A DNA stretch of 64,000 nt from Variovorax ginsengisoli (GCF_006438845.1 NZ_RCZJ01000002.1:261145-325144), one strand, 5' to 3'. Counted from the first letter of the stretch, positions 27,203 to 39,797 are shown. Notes: a model not told the origin generated them from the sequence alone. Numbers and translations: made by a program.

Positions 27203-27736
27203 TCAATTCGGTGCGTGGTCGCCAGCAGCCGTCTGCAGAACGCAGGTGCCCTTTCGCGCCGGGACGTCGCCGAGCGCCTTGCGGCAGGCGGCCACGGCCA
27301 ACATCACGTGGCGTTCCACCATGTTGAGCGAGACGCCCATTTCGCAGGCCACCTCGGCGTGCGACAGGCCGTCGATCTTGTGCAGGATGAACGCCTTGCG
27401 GCATCGCGGCGGCAGCGCCTCGATGGCCGCCACCAGCAGCACGACGCGCTGGTGGCCGGCGTACACGGCCTCGGGCTCGGCGGCCGCAGGCCCCGAATGG
27501 TCGCGCAGGACGTCGTCGCTTTCGTGCCGGCGGACCTGCGCCTGGCGGTGGCGGTCGATCAGCAGGTTGCGCGCCACTTCGAACAGCAAGGCCCGCCCTT
27601 GGGTTACCTGGTCGCACGCATACCTGCGCGCGAGCACGCGCTCGAACGTCTGTTGAACGAGATCCTGCGATTCGTGCACGTCCTTGATCTCGTGCATGAA
27701 AAACCGCAGCAGCTCGCCGTAATACCGCACATGCAC
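27203..27736 (-). CDS. FecI-like ECF sigma factor
   Basis: From GTG 27736 the protein has 177 residues. This start has GGAG six bases upstream and begins just before the usual YYGELLRFF; a GTG at 27799 is an alternative. Sigma region 2 is VHESQDLVQQTFERVLAR through ARNLLIDRHRQ; region 4 is IEALPPRCRKAFILHKIDGL then SHAEVACEMGVSLNMVERHV, a helix-turn-helix for the -35. It directs polymerase to the receptor gene when FecR signals. A Fur box overlaps its promoter. Confidence 0.92.
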   Translation of the reverse strand: MHVRYYGELLRFFMHEIKDVHESQDLVQQTFERVLARRYACDQVTQGRALLFEVARNLLIDRHRQAQVRRHESDDVLRDHSGPAAAEPEAVYAGHQRVVLLVAAIEALPPRCRKAFILHKIDGLSHAEVACEMGVSLNMVERHVMLAVAACRKALGDVPARKGTCVLQTAAGDHAPN

Positions 27737-27837
27737 GATGCACTCCAGCACAGGAAACGAGGGACCCAAACCGCCGATGGATGGGATCGCACGCGGCACT
27801 TGTCAAAAGTCGGTGCGAGATCGGACGGAACGCGCGG

Positions 27838-27866
27838 AGTATAGATTGATGATGAGAATCATTCTT
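27838..27866 (-). promoter_or_regulatory. Fur box and promoter of the fecI-fecR-receptor locus
   Basis: GATGATGAGAATCATTCTT at 27848-27866 matches the 19-base Fur consensus at 15 positions and contains the perfect inverted repeat AGAAT-C-ATTCT. On the minus strand a -10 hexamer TATACT (27843-27838) lies just downstream, so bound Fur would cover the -35 region. This predicts iron repression of the sigma factor gene. Confidence 0.85.
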
Positions 27867-27914
27867 GTTGAAGCTGTTGTGAACCCGGACTTCTCCTGCG
27901 TCGAAGCACACGCC

Positions 27915-27942
27915 TTGAAAGCCAGACAAAAGCCCGTATCAT
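27915..27942 (+). promoter_or_regulatory. Sigma-70 promoter of groESL
   Basis: TTGAAA (27915-27920) and TATCAT (27937-27942) are 16 bases apart. The -10 abuts the CIRCE operator, so repressor binding would block transcription initiation. Confidence 0.75.
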
Positions 27943-27968
27943 TAGCACTCGCTGCAACCGAGTGCTAA
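27942..27968 (+). promoter_or_regulatory. CIRCE operator (HrcA site)
   Basis: A perfect inverted repeat TTAGCACTC - N9 - GAGTGCTAA, identical to the CIRCE consensus, lies 79 bases before the groES start and overlaps the last base of the -10. The HrcA repressor should release it on heat shock. Confidence 0.97.
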
Positions 27969-28047
27969 CAACTCGGTTTCCAGACGATCGGGTACCCGGC
28001 CTGTGGCCGACACCCACCACAACCCCCGTTTCTATTCAGGAGATGCA

Positions 28048-28338
28048 ATGAAACTTCGTCCTTTGGCCGATCGTGTGATCGTCAAGCGCATTGAAAGCGA
28101 AACCAAGACCGCCTCGGGCATCGTCATCCCCGACAACGCCGCCGAGAAGCCTGACCAGGGCGAAGTCCTGGCCGTGGGCCCGGGCAAGCGCAACGACAAG
28201 GGCGAAATCGCTGCCCTGACCGTCAAGATCGGTGACCGTGTCCTGTTCGGCAAGTACAGCGGCCAGACCGTCAAGGTCGACGGCGACGAACTGCTGGTGA
28301 TGAAGGAAGACGACCTGTTCGCAGTCGTCGAGAAGTAA
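28048..28338 (+). CDS. groES: Co-chaperonin GroES
   Basis: This 96-residue protein starts at ATG 28048 with AGGAG six bases upstream, and is of normal family length. [28 protein letters not shown] is given here in part: [15 protein letters not shown]. The mobile loop is near residues 17-33, and the C-terminal strand is [16 protein letters not shown]. It caps the GroEL cavity during ATP-driven folding in the cytoplasm. It is co-transcribed with groEL 51 bases downstream and controlled by the CIRCE operator. Confidence 0.99.
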   Translation: MKLRPLADRVIVKRIESETKTASGIVIPDNAAEKPDQGEVLAVGPGKRNDKGEIAALTVKIGDRVLFGKYSGQTVKVDGDELLVMKEDDLFAVVEK

Positions 28339-28383
28339 ATCTTCTCCATCCCACCCGTTCATTCAACCCAACATTCGGAGTAA

Positions 28384-30042
<1,659 letters not shown>

Positions 30043-30043
30043 T

Positions 30044-30139
30044 CCCCCCCGAAGGCGCAGCGGCACTTCGTGTCCGCGGCGCCCTCCCCCCTCTGGGGGC
30101 AACACCAGCGGCCTGGCAAAGCCAGTTCCGCGGTGTTTC
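30044..30139 (+). repeat. Dispersed 3'-UTR repeat, copy A (after groEL)
   Basis: It starts one base after the groEL stop. In order: a C-run, CACTTCGTGT, CCCCCCTCTGGGGGCAAC (a G/C hairpin), CTGGCAAAGCCAG (second hairpin), then TCCGCGGTGTTTC. The same order of blocks occurs in the same sense after another stop codon in this window (44502-44411, minus strand), so it is a real repeated element and not chance. Confidence 0.75.
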
Positions 30140-30150
30140 ACGAAAGAGGG

Positions 30151-30183
30151 AAAGCCCTGCAGCGCAAGCTGCAGGGCTTTTTT
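30151..30183 (+). terminator. Intrinsic terminator of groESL
   Basis: A perfect 13-bp stem, AAAGCCCTGCAGC / GCTGCAGGGCTTT, has a GCAA tetraloop and runs into a T-tract. It is strong, and is placed after the repeat element downstream of groEL. Confidence 0.95.
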
Positions 30184-30245
30184 CATGGGCGACACGAAGG
30201 TCGCGGCGGTTGCCGCACACTTCGGTTTCCACGACGGAGCCCCCC

Positions 30246-30980
30246 ATGAACACCTCATCGATTCTCGCCTTGCATCGCCGCCGCTCGCTGATCGCCGCCC
30301 TGGCGCTGGCTGCTGGCGGCGCCGGCTGGCTGGCGGCGCGGCCTTCGCGTGCCGCCGAAGCGGTGGTCGCGGTGCCTGCACCGGCCACCGACCCCGCAGT
30401 GCCACCCGGCAGCACCAGCGACGTGGCAGTGATAGCCGGCGGCTGCTTCTGGGGGGTGCAGGGCGTGTTCCAGCACGTCAAGGGCGTCAGCGGCGCCGTC
30501 TCGGGCTACGCGGGCGGTGCGGAAAGCACGGCGCGCTACGACGAAGTGGGCTTGGGCACCACAGGCCATGCGGAAGTGGTTCGCATCACCTACGACCCAC
30601 GGCAGATCAGCTACGCGCGGCTGCTGCAGATCTTCTTCTCGGTCGCGCACGATCCCACGCAGCTGAATCGCCAGGGACCCGACACCGGCACCCAATACCG
30701 TTCCACGATCTTTGCGCAGAACCTCGAGCAGGCGCGCATCGCCCAGGCGTACATCGCACAGCTCACGCAAGCGCGGACCTTCGGCGGCGCGCCAGTGGTC
30801 ACCACCATCGAACTGCAGAAGCGCTTCTTTCCGGCCGAGGCCTACCACCAGGACTTCCTGACGCGCCATCCCGACCATCCGTACATTGTGATCAACGACC
30901 TGCCGAAGGTCGCCGCGCTCAAGCGCATGTACCCACAGGTCTACCGGGCGCAGCCGGCGCTGGTGGGTGCCGGCGCCTGA
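30246..30980 (+). CDS. msrA: Exported peptide-methionine (S)-S-oxide reductase MsrA, single-cysteine form
   Basis: From ATG 30246 the protein has 244 residues. The N terminus has HRRRSLIAALALAAGG, an export signal with a twin-arginine-like pair. The MsrA domain starts near residue 60, with the catalytic motif GGCFWG (Cys67), then GYAGG, GHAEVV and DTGTQYRS. It reduces the S-epimer of methionine sulfoxide. Cys67 is the only cysteine in the whole protein, so there is no resolving cysteine, and an external thiol partner is needed. It follows groEL beyond the terminator, so it is probably transcribed separately. Confidence 0.92.
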   Translation: MNTSSILALHRRRSLIAALALAAGGAGWLAARPSRAAEAVVAVPAPATDPAVPPGSTSDVAVIAGGCFWGVQGVFQHVKGVSGAVSGYAGGAESTARYDEVGLGTTGHAEVVRITYDPRQISYARLLQIFFSVAHDPTQLNRQGPDTGTQYRSTIFAQNLEQARIAQAYIAQLTQARTFGGAPVVTTIELQKRFFPAEAYHQDFLTRHPDHPYIVINDLPKVAALKRMYPQVYRAQPALVGAGA

Positions 30981-31013
30981 CGCGTCTTCGTCACCCCGCA
31001 AAGATGCAGACAG

Positions 31014-31040
31014 AAAAAAGGCCGCGTGAGCGACCTTTTT
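31014..31040. terminator. Bidirectional intrinsic terminator between msrA and DUF805 gene
   Basis: AAAAAAGG-c-CGC, loop GTGA, GCG-a-CCTTTTT forms a stem with T-tracts on both strands. It lies between the convergent msrA and the DUF805 gene. Confidence 0.8.
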
Positions 31041-31066
31041 CATTCGATGCGCGTGGTGCGCTGGAT

Positions 31067-31399
31067 TCAGGCCACCGGCGGCGGGCCATATTCATTGGAT
31101 TCCGGCGAACTCGGCTGCACCGTGAAGTACAGCAGGACCAGCCCCACCAGCGGGATGATCCCGATCAGCAGCCACCATCCGCTCTTGCCGATGTCGTGCA
31201 AGCGCCGTGCGCCGGCGGCCAGCATCGGCAGGATGAAGGCAAGCACGACGATGAAGTACACGTACTGATGGATGAAGCTGCCCACGATGGCAAGCACCAG
31301 ATAGGCCAGAAAGAACCACCAGTACTCTGAGCGCGACGCGCGCCCTGAAAAGTCGACGTACTTGGCGAAGCAGGTCGCAACGGCCTGTTGAAAATTCAT
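31067..31399 (-). CDS. DUF805 domain inner-membrane protein
   Basis: From ATG 31399 the protein has 110 residues; AGGAG lies six bases upstream. The family signature is clear: YVDFSGRASRSEYWWFFLAY at the N terminus, then three to four hydrophobic helices with RRLHDIGKSGWWLLI before the last. It is of normal DUF805 length (YhaH-like). Function is unknown. It lies convergent to msrA and downstream of the tal-pgi pair on the same strand. Confidence 0.9.
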   Translation of the reverse strand: MNFQQAVATCFAKYVDFSGRASRSEYWWFFLAYLVLAIVGSFIHQYVYFIVVLAFILPMLAAGARRLHDIGKSGWWLLIGIIPLVGLVLLYFTVQPSSPESNEYGPPPVA

Positions 31400-31488
31400 G
31401 AACAACTCCTCTTGACGATTCCCCGGGAAAACCCCGGGCCATCATATCGAGCGTCGGCGCGATGCCGATGACGGTTGCCGGACGGTCC

Positions 31489-33048
31489 TCAGCGCAGGCG
31501 CGCAATCAATCCCGCGGTCGACGCGTCCAGCCCCTGGGTGTCGCCCGAGGCCAACCGCGGCTCGATGTCGCGCGCCAGCACCTTGCCGAGCTCCACGCCC
31601 CACTGGTCGAAGCTGTTGATGCCCCACAACGCGCCGCTGGTGAACACGCGGTGCTCGTACATCGCGAGGAAGGCGCCGAGCGACTCGGGTGTGAGCTTGT
31701 CGAGCACGAAGAAGGTGCTCGGTCGATTGCCAGGGAAATTCTTGTGGCCCCCTGCATCGGCTTGGCCAGCCATCAGCGCCTGCGCCTGGGCCAGCGCATT
31801 GGCAAGCAGCTTGGGGTGGTGGCCTTCGAGTTCGTGCGTGGCATCGCGCACGGCAACGAACTCAAGTGGAATCACGTCAGTCCCTTGATGCAACATCTGG
31901 AAGTAAGCGTGCTGGCCGTTGGTGCCGGGCTCTCCCCACAGCACGGGCGACGTGCCGAAAGACAGCGCCTCGCCACTGGCGTCGACCTGCTTGCCGTTGC
32001 TCTCCATCTCGAGCTGTTGCAGGTAGGCCGGCAATCGCGCGAGCGCGCTGTGGTACGGCGCGATGCTGCGGCTCGTGAAGCCATGGAAGTTGCGGTACCA
32101 GACGTCGAGCAGGCCGAGCCGAACCGGCAGGTTCTGCGCCAGAGGCGCGGTGCGGAAGTGCTCGTCCATCGCATGCGCACCGGCCAGCAGCGCGCGAAAA
32201 CCGTCGGCGCCGATGGCCAGCGCGATCGGCAGACCGATGGCCGACCACAGTGAGTAGCGGCCGCCGACCCAGTCCCAGAAACCGAACGTCTTCTCGATGC
32301 CGAAGGCGCGCGCAGCTTCGACGTTGGTGGTGAGCGCGGCGAAGTGGCGAGCCACGTCGACGCCGCCCGACTGCGCGAACCAGCGCTTGGCCGACTGCGC
32401 GTTGGTCATGGTCTCGGCGGTCGTGAAGGTCTTCGACGCGATGAGGAACAGCGTGTGCTCGGGCGCCAGGCCCTTGAGCACGCCAGCCAATTCGTGGCCG
32501 TCGACGTTCGAGACGAAATGGAAGCGTTTGCCTGGCGCCGTGAAGGCGTCGAGCGCTCGCACCACCATCTGCGGCCCCAGGTCGGAGCCGCCGATGCCGA
32601 TGTTCACCACGTCGGTGATCGTGTGGTCGCCACGCAGCTGCTCCGCATAAGCCAGCATCGCGTCGAGCGTAGCGTGCACATCGGCCAGCGCGGCCTTGTT
32701 GTGCTCGGCCACGGTGACATCGGCGGGCGCACGCAGGAGGAAGTGCATCACCGCGCGGTCTTCGGTGCGGTTAATCGGCTGGCCGGCGAACATTGCGTCG
32801 CGGTGCGCCTCCAGGCCCGACTCGCGGGCCAACGCCAGCAGCAGTTCTTCGGTGCGTCGGTCGATCAGGTTCTTCGACAGGTCGGCGAAGACATGCGGAG
32901 CGGCTTCGCTGAAGGCCGCGAAGCGCGCGTCGCCATCAGCCTCGAACGCGGTGCGTACATCGAAGCGCGCTCCCAACTCGTCGTAGTGCGCTCGCAATTG
33001 CTTCCACGCCGCCGTGCGGTCGCAGCGAACCCCGGTGCGCGCACTCAT
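31489..33048 (-). CDS. pgi: Glucose-6-phosphate isomerase
   Basis: This 519-residue protein interconverts glucose-6-phosphate and fructose-6-phosphate in the cytoplasm. The diagnostic motifs are [28 protein letters not shown] (phosphate site), [20 protein letters not shown] in the PGI signature region, and [20 protein letters not shown] near the C terminus. The ATG overlaps the transaldolase stop (ATGA at 33045-33048), so tal and pgi are translationally coupled. Together with zwf further along it links the hexose-phosphate and pentose-phosphate routes. Confidence 0.98.
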   Translation of the reverse strand: MSARTGVRCDRTAAWKQLRAHYDELGARFDVRTAFEADGDARFAAFSEAAPHVFADLSKNLIDRRTEELLLALARESGLEAHRDAMFAGQPINRTEDRAVMHFLLRAPADVTVAEHNKAALADVHATLDAMLAYAEQLRGDHTITDVVNIGIGGSDLGPQMVVRALDAFTAPGKRFHFVSNVDGHELAGVLKGLAPEHTLFLIASKTFTTAETMTNAQSAKRWFAQSGGVDVARHFAALTTNVEAARAFGIEKTFGFWDWVGGRYSLWSAIGLPIALAIGADGFRALLAGAHAMDEHFRTAPLAQNLPVRLGLLDVWYRNFHGFTSRSIAPYHSALARLPAYLQQLEMESNGKQVDASGEALSFGTSPVLWGEPGTNGQHAYFQMLHQGTDVIPLEFVAVRDATHELEGHHPKLLANALAQAQALMAGQADAGGHKNFPGNRPSTFFVLDKLTPESLGAFLAMYEHRVFTSGALWGINSFDQWGVELGKVLARDIEPRLASGDTQGLDASTAGLIARLR

Positions 33049-33998
33049 CGCGTTTCCTGCATCAGCTTCTCGAGCTTCACCGCATCGACCGCGAACGCGC
33101 GGATGCCTTCGGCCAGCTTCTCGGTGGCCATCGCGTCGTCGTTCAGCGCGAAGCGGAAGGCAGGCTCGTCGAGCGTGACCTCGGCGATGTCGCGCGCTTT
33201 CGCCGCATCGGCATCGAGCGCATGCGCCAAGGGTGCGTCGCTGGCGGCCAGCTCGGCGAGCAGGTCGGGGCTGATGGTGAGCAGGTCGCAGCCGGCCAGC
33301 GCCGCGATCTGGCCGGTGTTGCGGAAACTCGCGCCCATCACCTCGGTCGCGATGCCGTGGCGCTTGTAGTAGTCGAAGATCTGCCGCACCGACTGCACGC
33401 CGGGGTCGTTGGCACCGCTGCGGGCCGCCTCGTCCCAAGCGCTGCCGGCCGACTTCTTGTGCCAGTCATAGATGCGCCCGACGAAGGGCGAGATGAGCTT
33501 GACGCCGGCCGCGCCACAGGCCACCGCCTGCGTGAAGGAAAACAGCAGCGTGAGGTTGGTGTGGATGCCCTTTTGCTCCAGGATGCGCGCGGCCTCGATG
33601 CCTTCCCAAGTGGCGGCGATCTTGATCAACAGGCGCTTCTCGACGTCGATGCCTTCGGCGCGATAGAGCGCCACCAGGCGGTCGGCCCGCGCCACGGTGG
33701 CGGCGGTGTCGAAGCTCAGGCGGGCATCGACTTCGGTCGAAACGCGGCCGGGGATCAGCGACAGGATTTCGGTGCCGAAGCGCACCAGCAGGCGGTCGAT
33801 CACCTCGTCGATCGCCAGCTTGCCGTGCGCGCGCACGGCGTCGTCGAGCAACGGACGGTACTCCGGCTTCTGGACGGCCTTGAGGATGAGCGACGGATTG
33901 GTCGTCGCGTCCTGCGGCTTGAACTGGGCGAGCTGGCGAAAGTCACCGGTGTCGGCGACGACGGTGGTCCATTGGCGGAGAGCGTCGAGTTGATTCAT
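33045..33998 (-). CDS. tal: Transaldolase
   Basis: From ATG 33998 the protein has 317 residues; the frame extends to 34022, but [20 protein letters not shown] is the family start. The Schiff-base lysine is Lys126 in [10 protein letters not shown]. Other motifs are [29 protein letters not shown] and [11 protein letters not shown]. It transfers a dihydroxyacetone unit between sedoheptulose-7-phosphate and glyceraldehyde-3-phosphate. It is the first gene of the tal-pgi pair. Confidence 0.98.
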   Translation of the reverse strand: MNQLDALRQWTTVVADTGDFRQLAQFKPQDATTNPSLILKAVQKPEYRPLLDDAVRAHGKLAIDEVIDRLLVRFGTEILSLIPGRVSTEVDARLSFDTAATVARADRLVALYRAEGIDVEKRLLIKIAATWEGIEAARILEQKGIHTNLTLLFSFTQAVACGAAGVKLISPFVGRIYDWHKKSAGSAWDEAARSGANDPGVQSVRQIFDYYKRHGIATEVMGASFRNTGQIAALAGCDLLTISPDLLAELAASDAPLAHALDADAAKARDIAEVTLDEPAFRFALNDDAMATEKLAEGIRAFAVDAVKLEKLMQETR

Positions 33999-34104
33999 GC
34001 CCGGCATTATCCCGCCGCTCAACTACAGCCCCTGTGGTCCGCGGCTGACGGTCGGGGGTTTGCCGGCACGGATAACCTGCGCGTCAAACTCATTGGAGGA
34101 TCCC

Positions 34105-34800
34105 ATGCCTTTTCGCCACCCTCGCACGCCGCCGCCACCACCACCAGAAGTTTTCGACGACCGACGGTTCAGCGCATCGATCGGAACGCTCGCCACGGCT
34201 TTCTGCATCGGCGGCATCCTGGCTTTGGGCACTTTCGCAGCGGCCCGTGCTGCAAAGGCGCAAGCCCTCGCGCCGGTTGGTCCGGCGGACGGCGCACCAC
34301 TCATGCGCGCACCACTGCAGGCCGTGGCGCCGGTGGACATCAAGCGCTACGCGGGGATGTGGCATGAACAGGCGCGCCTGCCGAACCGTTTCCAGAAGCA
34401 GTGCACCGGCCCCGTGACGGCCGAATACACACCGTTGCCAGATGGAACGATCGAGGTGCGCAATCGGTGCATCGTGGCCGACGGCAACTTCGAGGAATCG
34501 GTGGGCAGTGCCCGCGTGGTGCCGGTGGCCGGGCAGCCGGGCGCGGGCCGGCTGGAAGTGCGCTTTGCACCCGCGTGGCTGAGCTGGCTGCCTATGGCGT
34601 GGGGCGACTACTGGATCTTGAAACTCGACCGTGAATATGAAGTCGCGCTGGTCGGCACACCCGACCGCGATTACCTGTGGGTGCTGTCGCGCGCACCGAG
34701 GTTGGAACTCGACAAGATCGAGGCCGAACTGGACTACGCGCGCACCCTGGGCTTCGATGTCGACAAGGTGATCCTCACCGGCGAAGCACCAGCCAACTAG
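34105..34800 (+). CDS. Lipocalin family protein (Blc-like)
   Basis: From ATG 34105 the protein has 231 residues, with TTGGAGGA upstream. After a proline-rich start, a hydrophobic segment (LATAFCIGGILALGTFAA) near residues 30-50 anchors or exports the protein. The lipocalin domain starts near 75 with the G-x-W motif (VDIKRYAGMWHEQARLPNRF) and includes GDYWILKLDREYEVALVGTP. Bacterial lipocalins bind lipids or hydrophobic ligands in the envelope. The stop overlaps the stop of the convergent HAD gene at a CTAG. Confidence 0.87.
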   Translation: MPFRHPRTPPPPPPEVFDDRRFSASIGTLATAFCIGGILALGTFAAARAAKAQALAPVGPADGAPLMRAPLQAVAPVDIKRYAGMWHEQARLPNRFQKQCTGPVTAEYTPLPDGTIEVRNRCIVADGNFEESVGSARVVPVAGQPGAGRLEVRFAPAWLSWLPMAWGDYWILKLDREYEVALVGTPDRDYLWVLSRAPRLELDKIEAELDYARTLGFDVDKVILTGEAPAN

Positions 34801-35459
34801 CGCGAGACGTCGCCTTGCGTGGCGGCTGCTTCCCAATGCGATCCTAGAAAGCGCTCGACCTGAGCACTGAGCGCAAGGGGGGCGGTGCAGTGAATCGCAT
34901 GCCAGCCCAGCGCGCGGGCCGCCTCGACATTGGAAGCCGCATCGTCAATGAACAGCGTTTTCTCCGGCGCCAGACCATGACGCCATGCGAGCATCTCGTA
35001 GATCTCGCTGTTGGGCTTGATGCGCTTGACGTCGCCCGAGAAGATGCCGCCGTCAAAACCCTCAAAGAAGGAAAAACGACGCTCCAACGCCCGCGCGTAG
35101 GGCACCGGCATGTTCGACAAATAGAACAGCTGCAACCCGCCTTGTGCAGCCCGTCGTGCGTGCAACGCAGCCAGCAGCGCAATGTTCTCGGCGATGGGCT
35201 CCAGTCGTTCGCCGAGCGGCGCAACCAACGCATGGACGCGGTCCAACGGCAGCGACAGTCGCGCTGCGGTCTTGGCGACCACCTCATCGACGCTTCGGAT
35301 GCCGCAGTCGAAGTCGAACCAGTCCTGATGGTGGAAGAAGGCCCGGGCCAACGCGCCGGCTGATTCCGGGGAAGGCGCACGTTCCGGGAAGTGGGCCTGC
35401 ATCAGGCGGGCCGGTTCCCATGCGATGAGCACGGCACCGAGATCGAAAACGACATTCAT
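34797..35459 (-). CDS. HAD-superfamily phosphatase (YihX-like)
   Basis: This 220-residue protein has HAD motif I VVFDLGAVL with nucleophile Asp6, motif II YLSNMP, the Lys of motif III in KRIKPNSEIYE, and motif IV FIDDAASNVEAARALGW. The second Asp of the DxD pair is replaced by Gly, as in YihX-type enzymes, which dephosphorylate alpha-glucose-1-phosphate. A similar sugar-phosphate substrate would fit the nearby hexose-phosphate genes, but this is inference. Confidence 0.85.
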   Translation of the reverse strand: MNVVFDLGAVLIAWEPARLMQAHFPERAPSPESAGALARAFFHHQDWFDFDCGIRSVDEVVAKTAARLSLPLDRVHALVAPLGERLEPIAENIALLAALHARRAAQGGLQLFYLSNMPVPYARALERRFSFFEGFDGGIFSGDVKRIKPNSEIYEMLAWRHGLAPEKTLFIDDAASNVEAARALGWHAIHCTAPLALSAQVERFLGSHWEAAATQGDVSR

Positions 35460-35463
35460 GCCG

Positions 35464-36551
<1,088 letters not shown>

Positions 36552-36555
<4 letters not shown>

Positions 36556-38777
36556 GCCAGTTCTTCCAATGTGTGATGCGCCGCAGGTGCCGACCCTGCC
36601 CGACGCCGCCCCAGCTTGCGTTCGCCGACGACGAACTGGATCAGCGCGATGGCCGCCGACATCAACACGATGAGCACCGTGCAATAGGCCAGCGCCACGC
36701 CGTAGTCGCCGTTGCCAACGCGGCCGATGATGTAGGTGGTGGCCAGTTCGTTCTCGGCCGTGACGAGGAAGATCACCGCGCTCACGGTCGTCATCGCGCG
36801 TACGAAGCTGTAGACCAGTGCCGCCACCAGCGCTGGCTTCAGCAGCGGCAGCACGACATGGAAGAGCGTCTGCGCTGTGGACGCGCGCAGCATCAGCGAG
36901 GCCTCGTCGAGCGAGCGGTCGAGCTGCTTGAAGGCCGCCGTGCCGGCGCGCACACCGACCGGCAGGTTCCGGAACATGAAGCACAGCACGATGATCAGCC
37001 CTGTGCCGGTCAGCTCGAGCGGCGGCACGTTGAAGGCGAGGATGTAGCTCACGCCCAGCACCGTGCCCGGGATTGCGAAGGCCAGCAGCGCGGCGAACTC
37101 GAAGGCGCCCTGCCCCTTGAACTCGTTGCGCGCCAGCAGCCAGGCGATGAGCAAGCCGAGGCCTGCGGTGATCGGCGCGGAAATCCCCGCCAGCTTGAGC
37201 GTCGTGATGAGCGAGTTCCACGCCGTGCCCGCCCACACCAGACCGAACTGGCCCCACTCCAGCGCGAAGGCGGTCTTGAAGTGGTTCAGCGTCAGCGTGT
37301 AGTCGCGGCCCCAGGTCTGCACGAAGCCGCCGGCGAAGGCGAAGAGGTAGACCACCACGGTGAACACGATCCACGGAAAGGCGATGCAGTACACCGTGCG
37401 ACGCACGCCGTCGGGCAGCGGCATCGCGATGCCGGCGTCGCCCTTGCCGCTGACGGTGGTGTAGTTCTGCTTGCCGAGCACACCGCGCTGCAGCGCAAAC
37501 ACGCCCAGCGCGAACAGCGTCAGCACCCAGGCCAGCGAGGCCGCGCGGCCCTGGTCGTACTGCGCGCCGACGATCGCGAAGAAGATGTCGGTCGACAGCA
37601 CCGAGAACTGGCCGCCCACCACCACCGGGTTGCCGAAGTCGGCGATGCTCTCGATGAACCCCACGAGGAACGCGTTGGCCAGCCCAGGCTTGAGCAGCGG
37701 CAGCGTCACCGTGAGAAAGGCGCGGCGCCGGTCGGCACGCAGCATTTGCGCAGCTTCTTCCAGGCTCGGCGCCACGCCCTGCACCACGCCGCGCATGATC
37801 ATGAAGGCGATCGGCGTGAAGGCGAAGAGCTGTGCCACCAGGATGCCCGGCATGCCATAGAACCAGCGCGTCGGCTCGATCCCGAACCACGCCTCCAGCG
37901 CCTGGTTTACCACGCCGGCGCGGCCGAACAGCAGGATCAGCCCCAGGCCCACGACGAAGGGCGGCGTGATGATGGGCAGCAGTGCCAGCACCCGCAGCGG
38001 CGCTTGCCAGCGCTTGCCGCCGCGCTCGGCCATCAACGCCATCAGCGTGCCGAGGAAGGTGGTGCCCGCCGCCGTCAACAGCGCGAGAAAGAGCGTGTTC
38101 CACGCCACGCCGCAGCGCGTGTCGCCGACCACACAGCCCAGTCCCCAGATGCGCTCGGTGCCGATGCGCGCGACGAGTGCGCCAAGCGACCAGCCACCGT
38201 CCTCGTCGATGAACGCGCCGGCCAACGCCTTCGACACCGGGTAGGCAATGAAGAGCGCCATGATGGCGCCGCAGCCCACCACCGCGCCGGCCACGAACAG
38301 GTCGCCCTTGAAGAAGCCCAGCCGCGCGAGCCCGAAGGCACCGAGCAGCAGCAGCGCCGCCAGCGCCACGAAGCCGCCGGCCCCGATGCCGAACTGGTTG
38401 ATGGCGAGTTCACCGAACTGCGTGTTGAAGGCCGCCACGGACCAGCCACGCGCACCGATCAGAAAGCCGCTGACAGCAAGGCCTGCAAAGCCCAGGAAGC
38501 CGCCTGCCAGCAGCCAGCGCCCCTGCGCACGACCCGGCGGCTGGAGCGCACCGATGGCGCACACCAGCAAGCCGGCGAGTCCGATGAAGAGCCAGCGCCG
38601 ACCCTGGGCGGCCGCCTGCATCAGGCCATTGGCGCCTTCGGCACTGCCGAAGACCTGCGGCAGTGCTTCGTACCAGCTGGTGTCCTGGATGGCGTACCAG
38701 GGCAGCGCCAGGTAGCCGACAAGGCCGGCGAGCAGGCAGAACCAGATGGCGGCGCGTGGTGGGCGAGCGGCCGCCAC
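36552..38777 (-). CDS. Fused ABC transporter permease (FbpB-like) with extra N-terminal membrane region
   Basis: This 741-residue protein has a GTG start three bases after the binding-protein stop. It contains two permease modules, each with an EAA loop: SLEEAAQMLRADRRRAFLTV and SLDEASLMLRASTAQTLFHV. Ordinary FbpB/AEP permeases of this type have about 550-580 residues. Here an additional 200 residues with about six hydrophobic helices precede the first module (WFCLLAGLVGYLALPWYAIQ onward). It forms the whole channel of the importer. Confidence 0.9.
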
Positions 38778-38780
38778 AGG

Positions 38781-39797
38781 TCAGCGCGGCAGCGAGTTGA
38801 CGTCCTTCTCCCAGCGCGCGATGAGACGTCGCCGCTCCGCGCTGGCGCCGTACTTGGCGTAGTCGTAGTTGATCAGCTTGATCTTCTTGAAGTCGGGCAC
38901 GTTCGCATCGACGGCCGTCGCCTTGTTGGACGGCAGCTGGTACTGCTTGGCGGCGGCGCCGAAGGTCTGTGCCTGCGGCGTGAGCGCCCATTCGTAGAAC
39001 TTCTTGGCCTGCTCGAGATTGCGCGCGCCCTTGATGATGCTCATGGAGCCGATCTCGGCGCCGGTGCCTTCGGAAGGCGTCACGGTCTCGACCGGAAAGC
39101 CCTGCATCTTCTCCTGCGGTGCGTCATGCACGAAGCTGATCGACACCGCCGTCTCGCCGCGAGCCACGGCCTTGATGGGGCCGGTGCCCGAGCGCGTGTA
39201 CTGGCCGACGTTCTTGTGCAGGCCCTTGAGGTAGTCGAAGGCCTTGTCTTCGCCCATCAGCTGCACCAGCGTGGCGATCATGGTGTAGGCCGTGCCGCTC
39301 GATGCGGGGTTGGCCACCTGGATGTCGCCCTTGTAGGCAGGCTTGAGCAGGTCGGCCCAGCTCTTGGGCACGTCCAGCTTCTTCTTCTTGAGCAGTTCGG
39401 TGTTGTAGCCGAAGCCCAGCGGCCCCGAGTACACGCCCACGGTCTTGTAGCCCGACTGCTGTGCCTGCTGCTGCGCCCACGGATACAGCTGCGGCAGGCT
39501 GGGCGACTTGTACTCGAGCGTCAGACCCATTTCGGCCGCCTGCAGGTGCGGATCGCCCGTGCCGCCGAACCACACGTCGGTCTTGGGGTTGTCCTTCTCG
39601 GCAATCAATTGCGCCAGCGCCTCGCCCGAGCCCTTGAGCGCCAGATTGATCTTGACGCCCGTCGTGCGTGCGTAAACCGTGGAAATCATGTTGCACCAGT
39701 CCGCCTGCACCGAGCAGATGACGTTGACCGTGCCTTGCGCCGATGCGCCGCCCGCCAAGCCGGCGAGGACGGCAGCGGCAAAGAGCTTTTTCTTCAT
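38781..39797 (-). CDS. ABC transporter periplasmic substrate-binding protein (FbpA/AEP-like)
   Basis: This 338-residue protein starts MKKKLFAAAVLAGLAGGASA, a clean signal peptide cleaved before QGTVN. Mature motifs are ICSVQADWCNMISTVYARTT, DVWFGGTGDPHLQAAEMGL, GPLGFGYNTELL and NPASSGTAYTMIATLVQLMG, typical of family-1 Fe3+/AEP/spermidine-like binding proteins. It is the first gene of a three-gene operon with permease and ATPase. I see no decisive double-tyrosine iron motif, so the ligand remains open. Confidence 0.92.
   Translation of the reverse strand: MKKKLFAAAVLAGLAGGASAQGTVNVICSVQADWCNMISTVYARTTGVKINLALKGSGEALAQLIAEKDNPKTDVWFGGTGDPHLQAAEMGLTLEYKSPSLPQLYPWAQQQAQQSGYKTVGVYSGPLGFGYNTELLKKKKLDVPKSWADLLKPAYKGDIQVANPASSGTAYTMIATLVQLMGEDKAFDYLKGLHKNVGQYTRSGTGPIKAVARGETAVSISFVHDAPQEKMQGFPVETVTPSEGTGAEIGSMSIIKGARNLEQAKKFYEWALTPQAQTFGAAAKQYQLPSNKATAVDANVPDFKKIKLINYDYAKYGASAERRRLIARWEKDVNSLPR

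Noticed and set aside
23241..27799. Sigma/FecR/receptor locus as a transferred island
   Set aside because: Base composition and codon style match the flanks and no mobile element or attachment site borders it.
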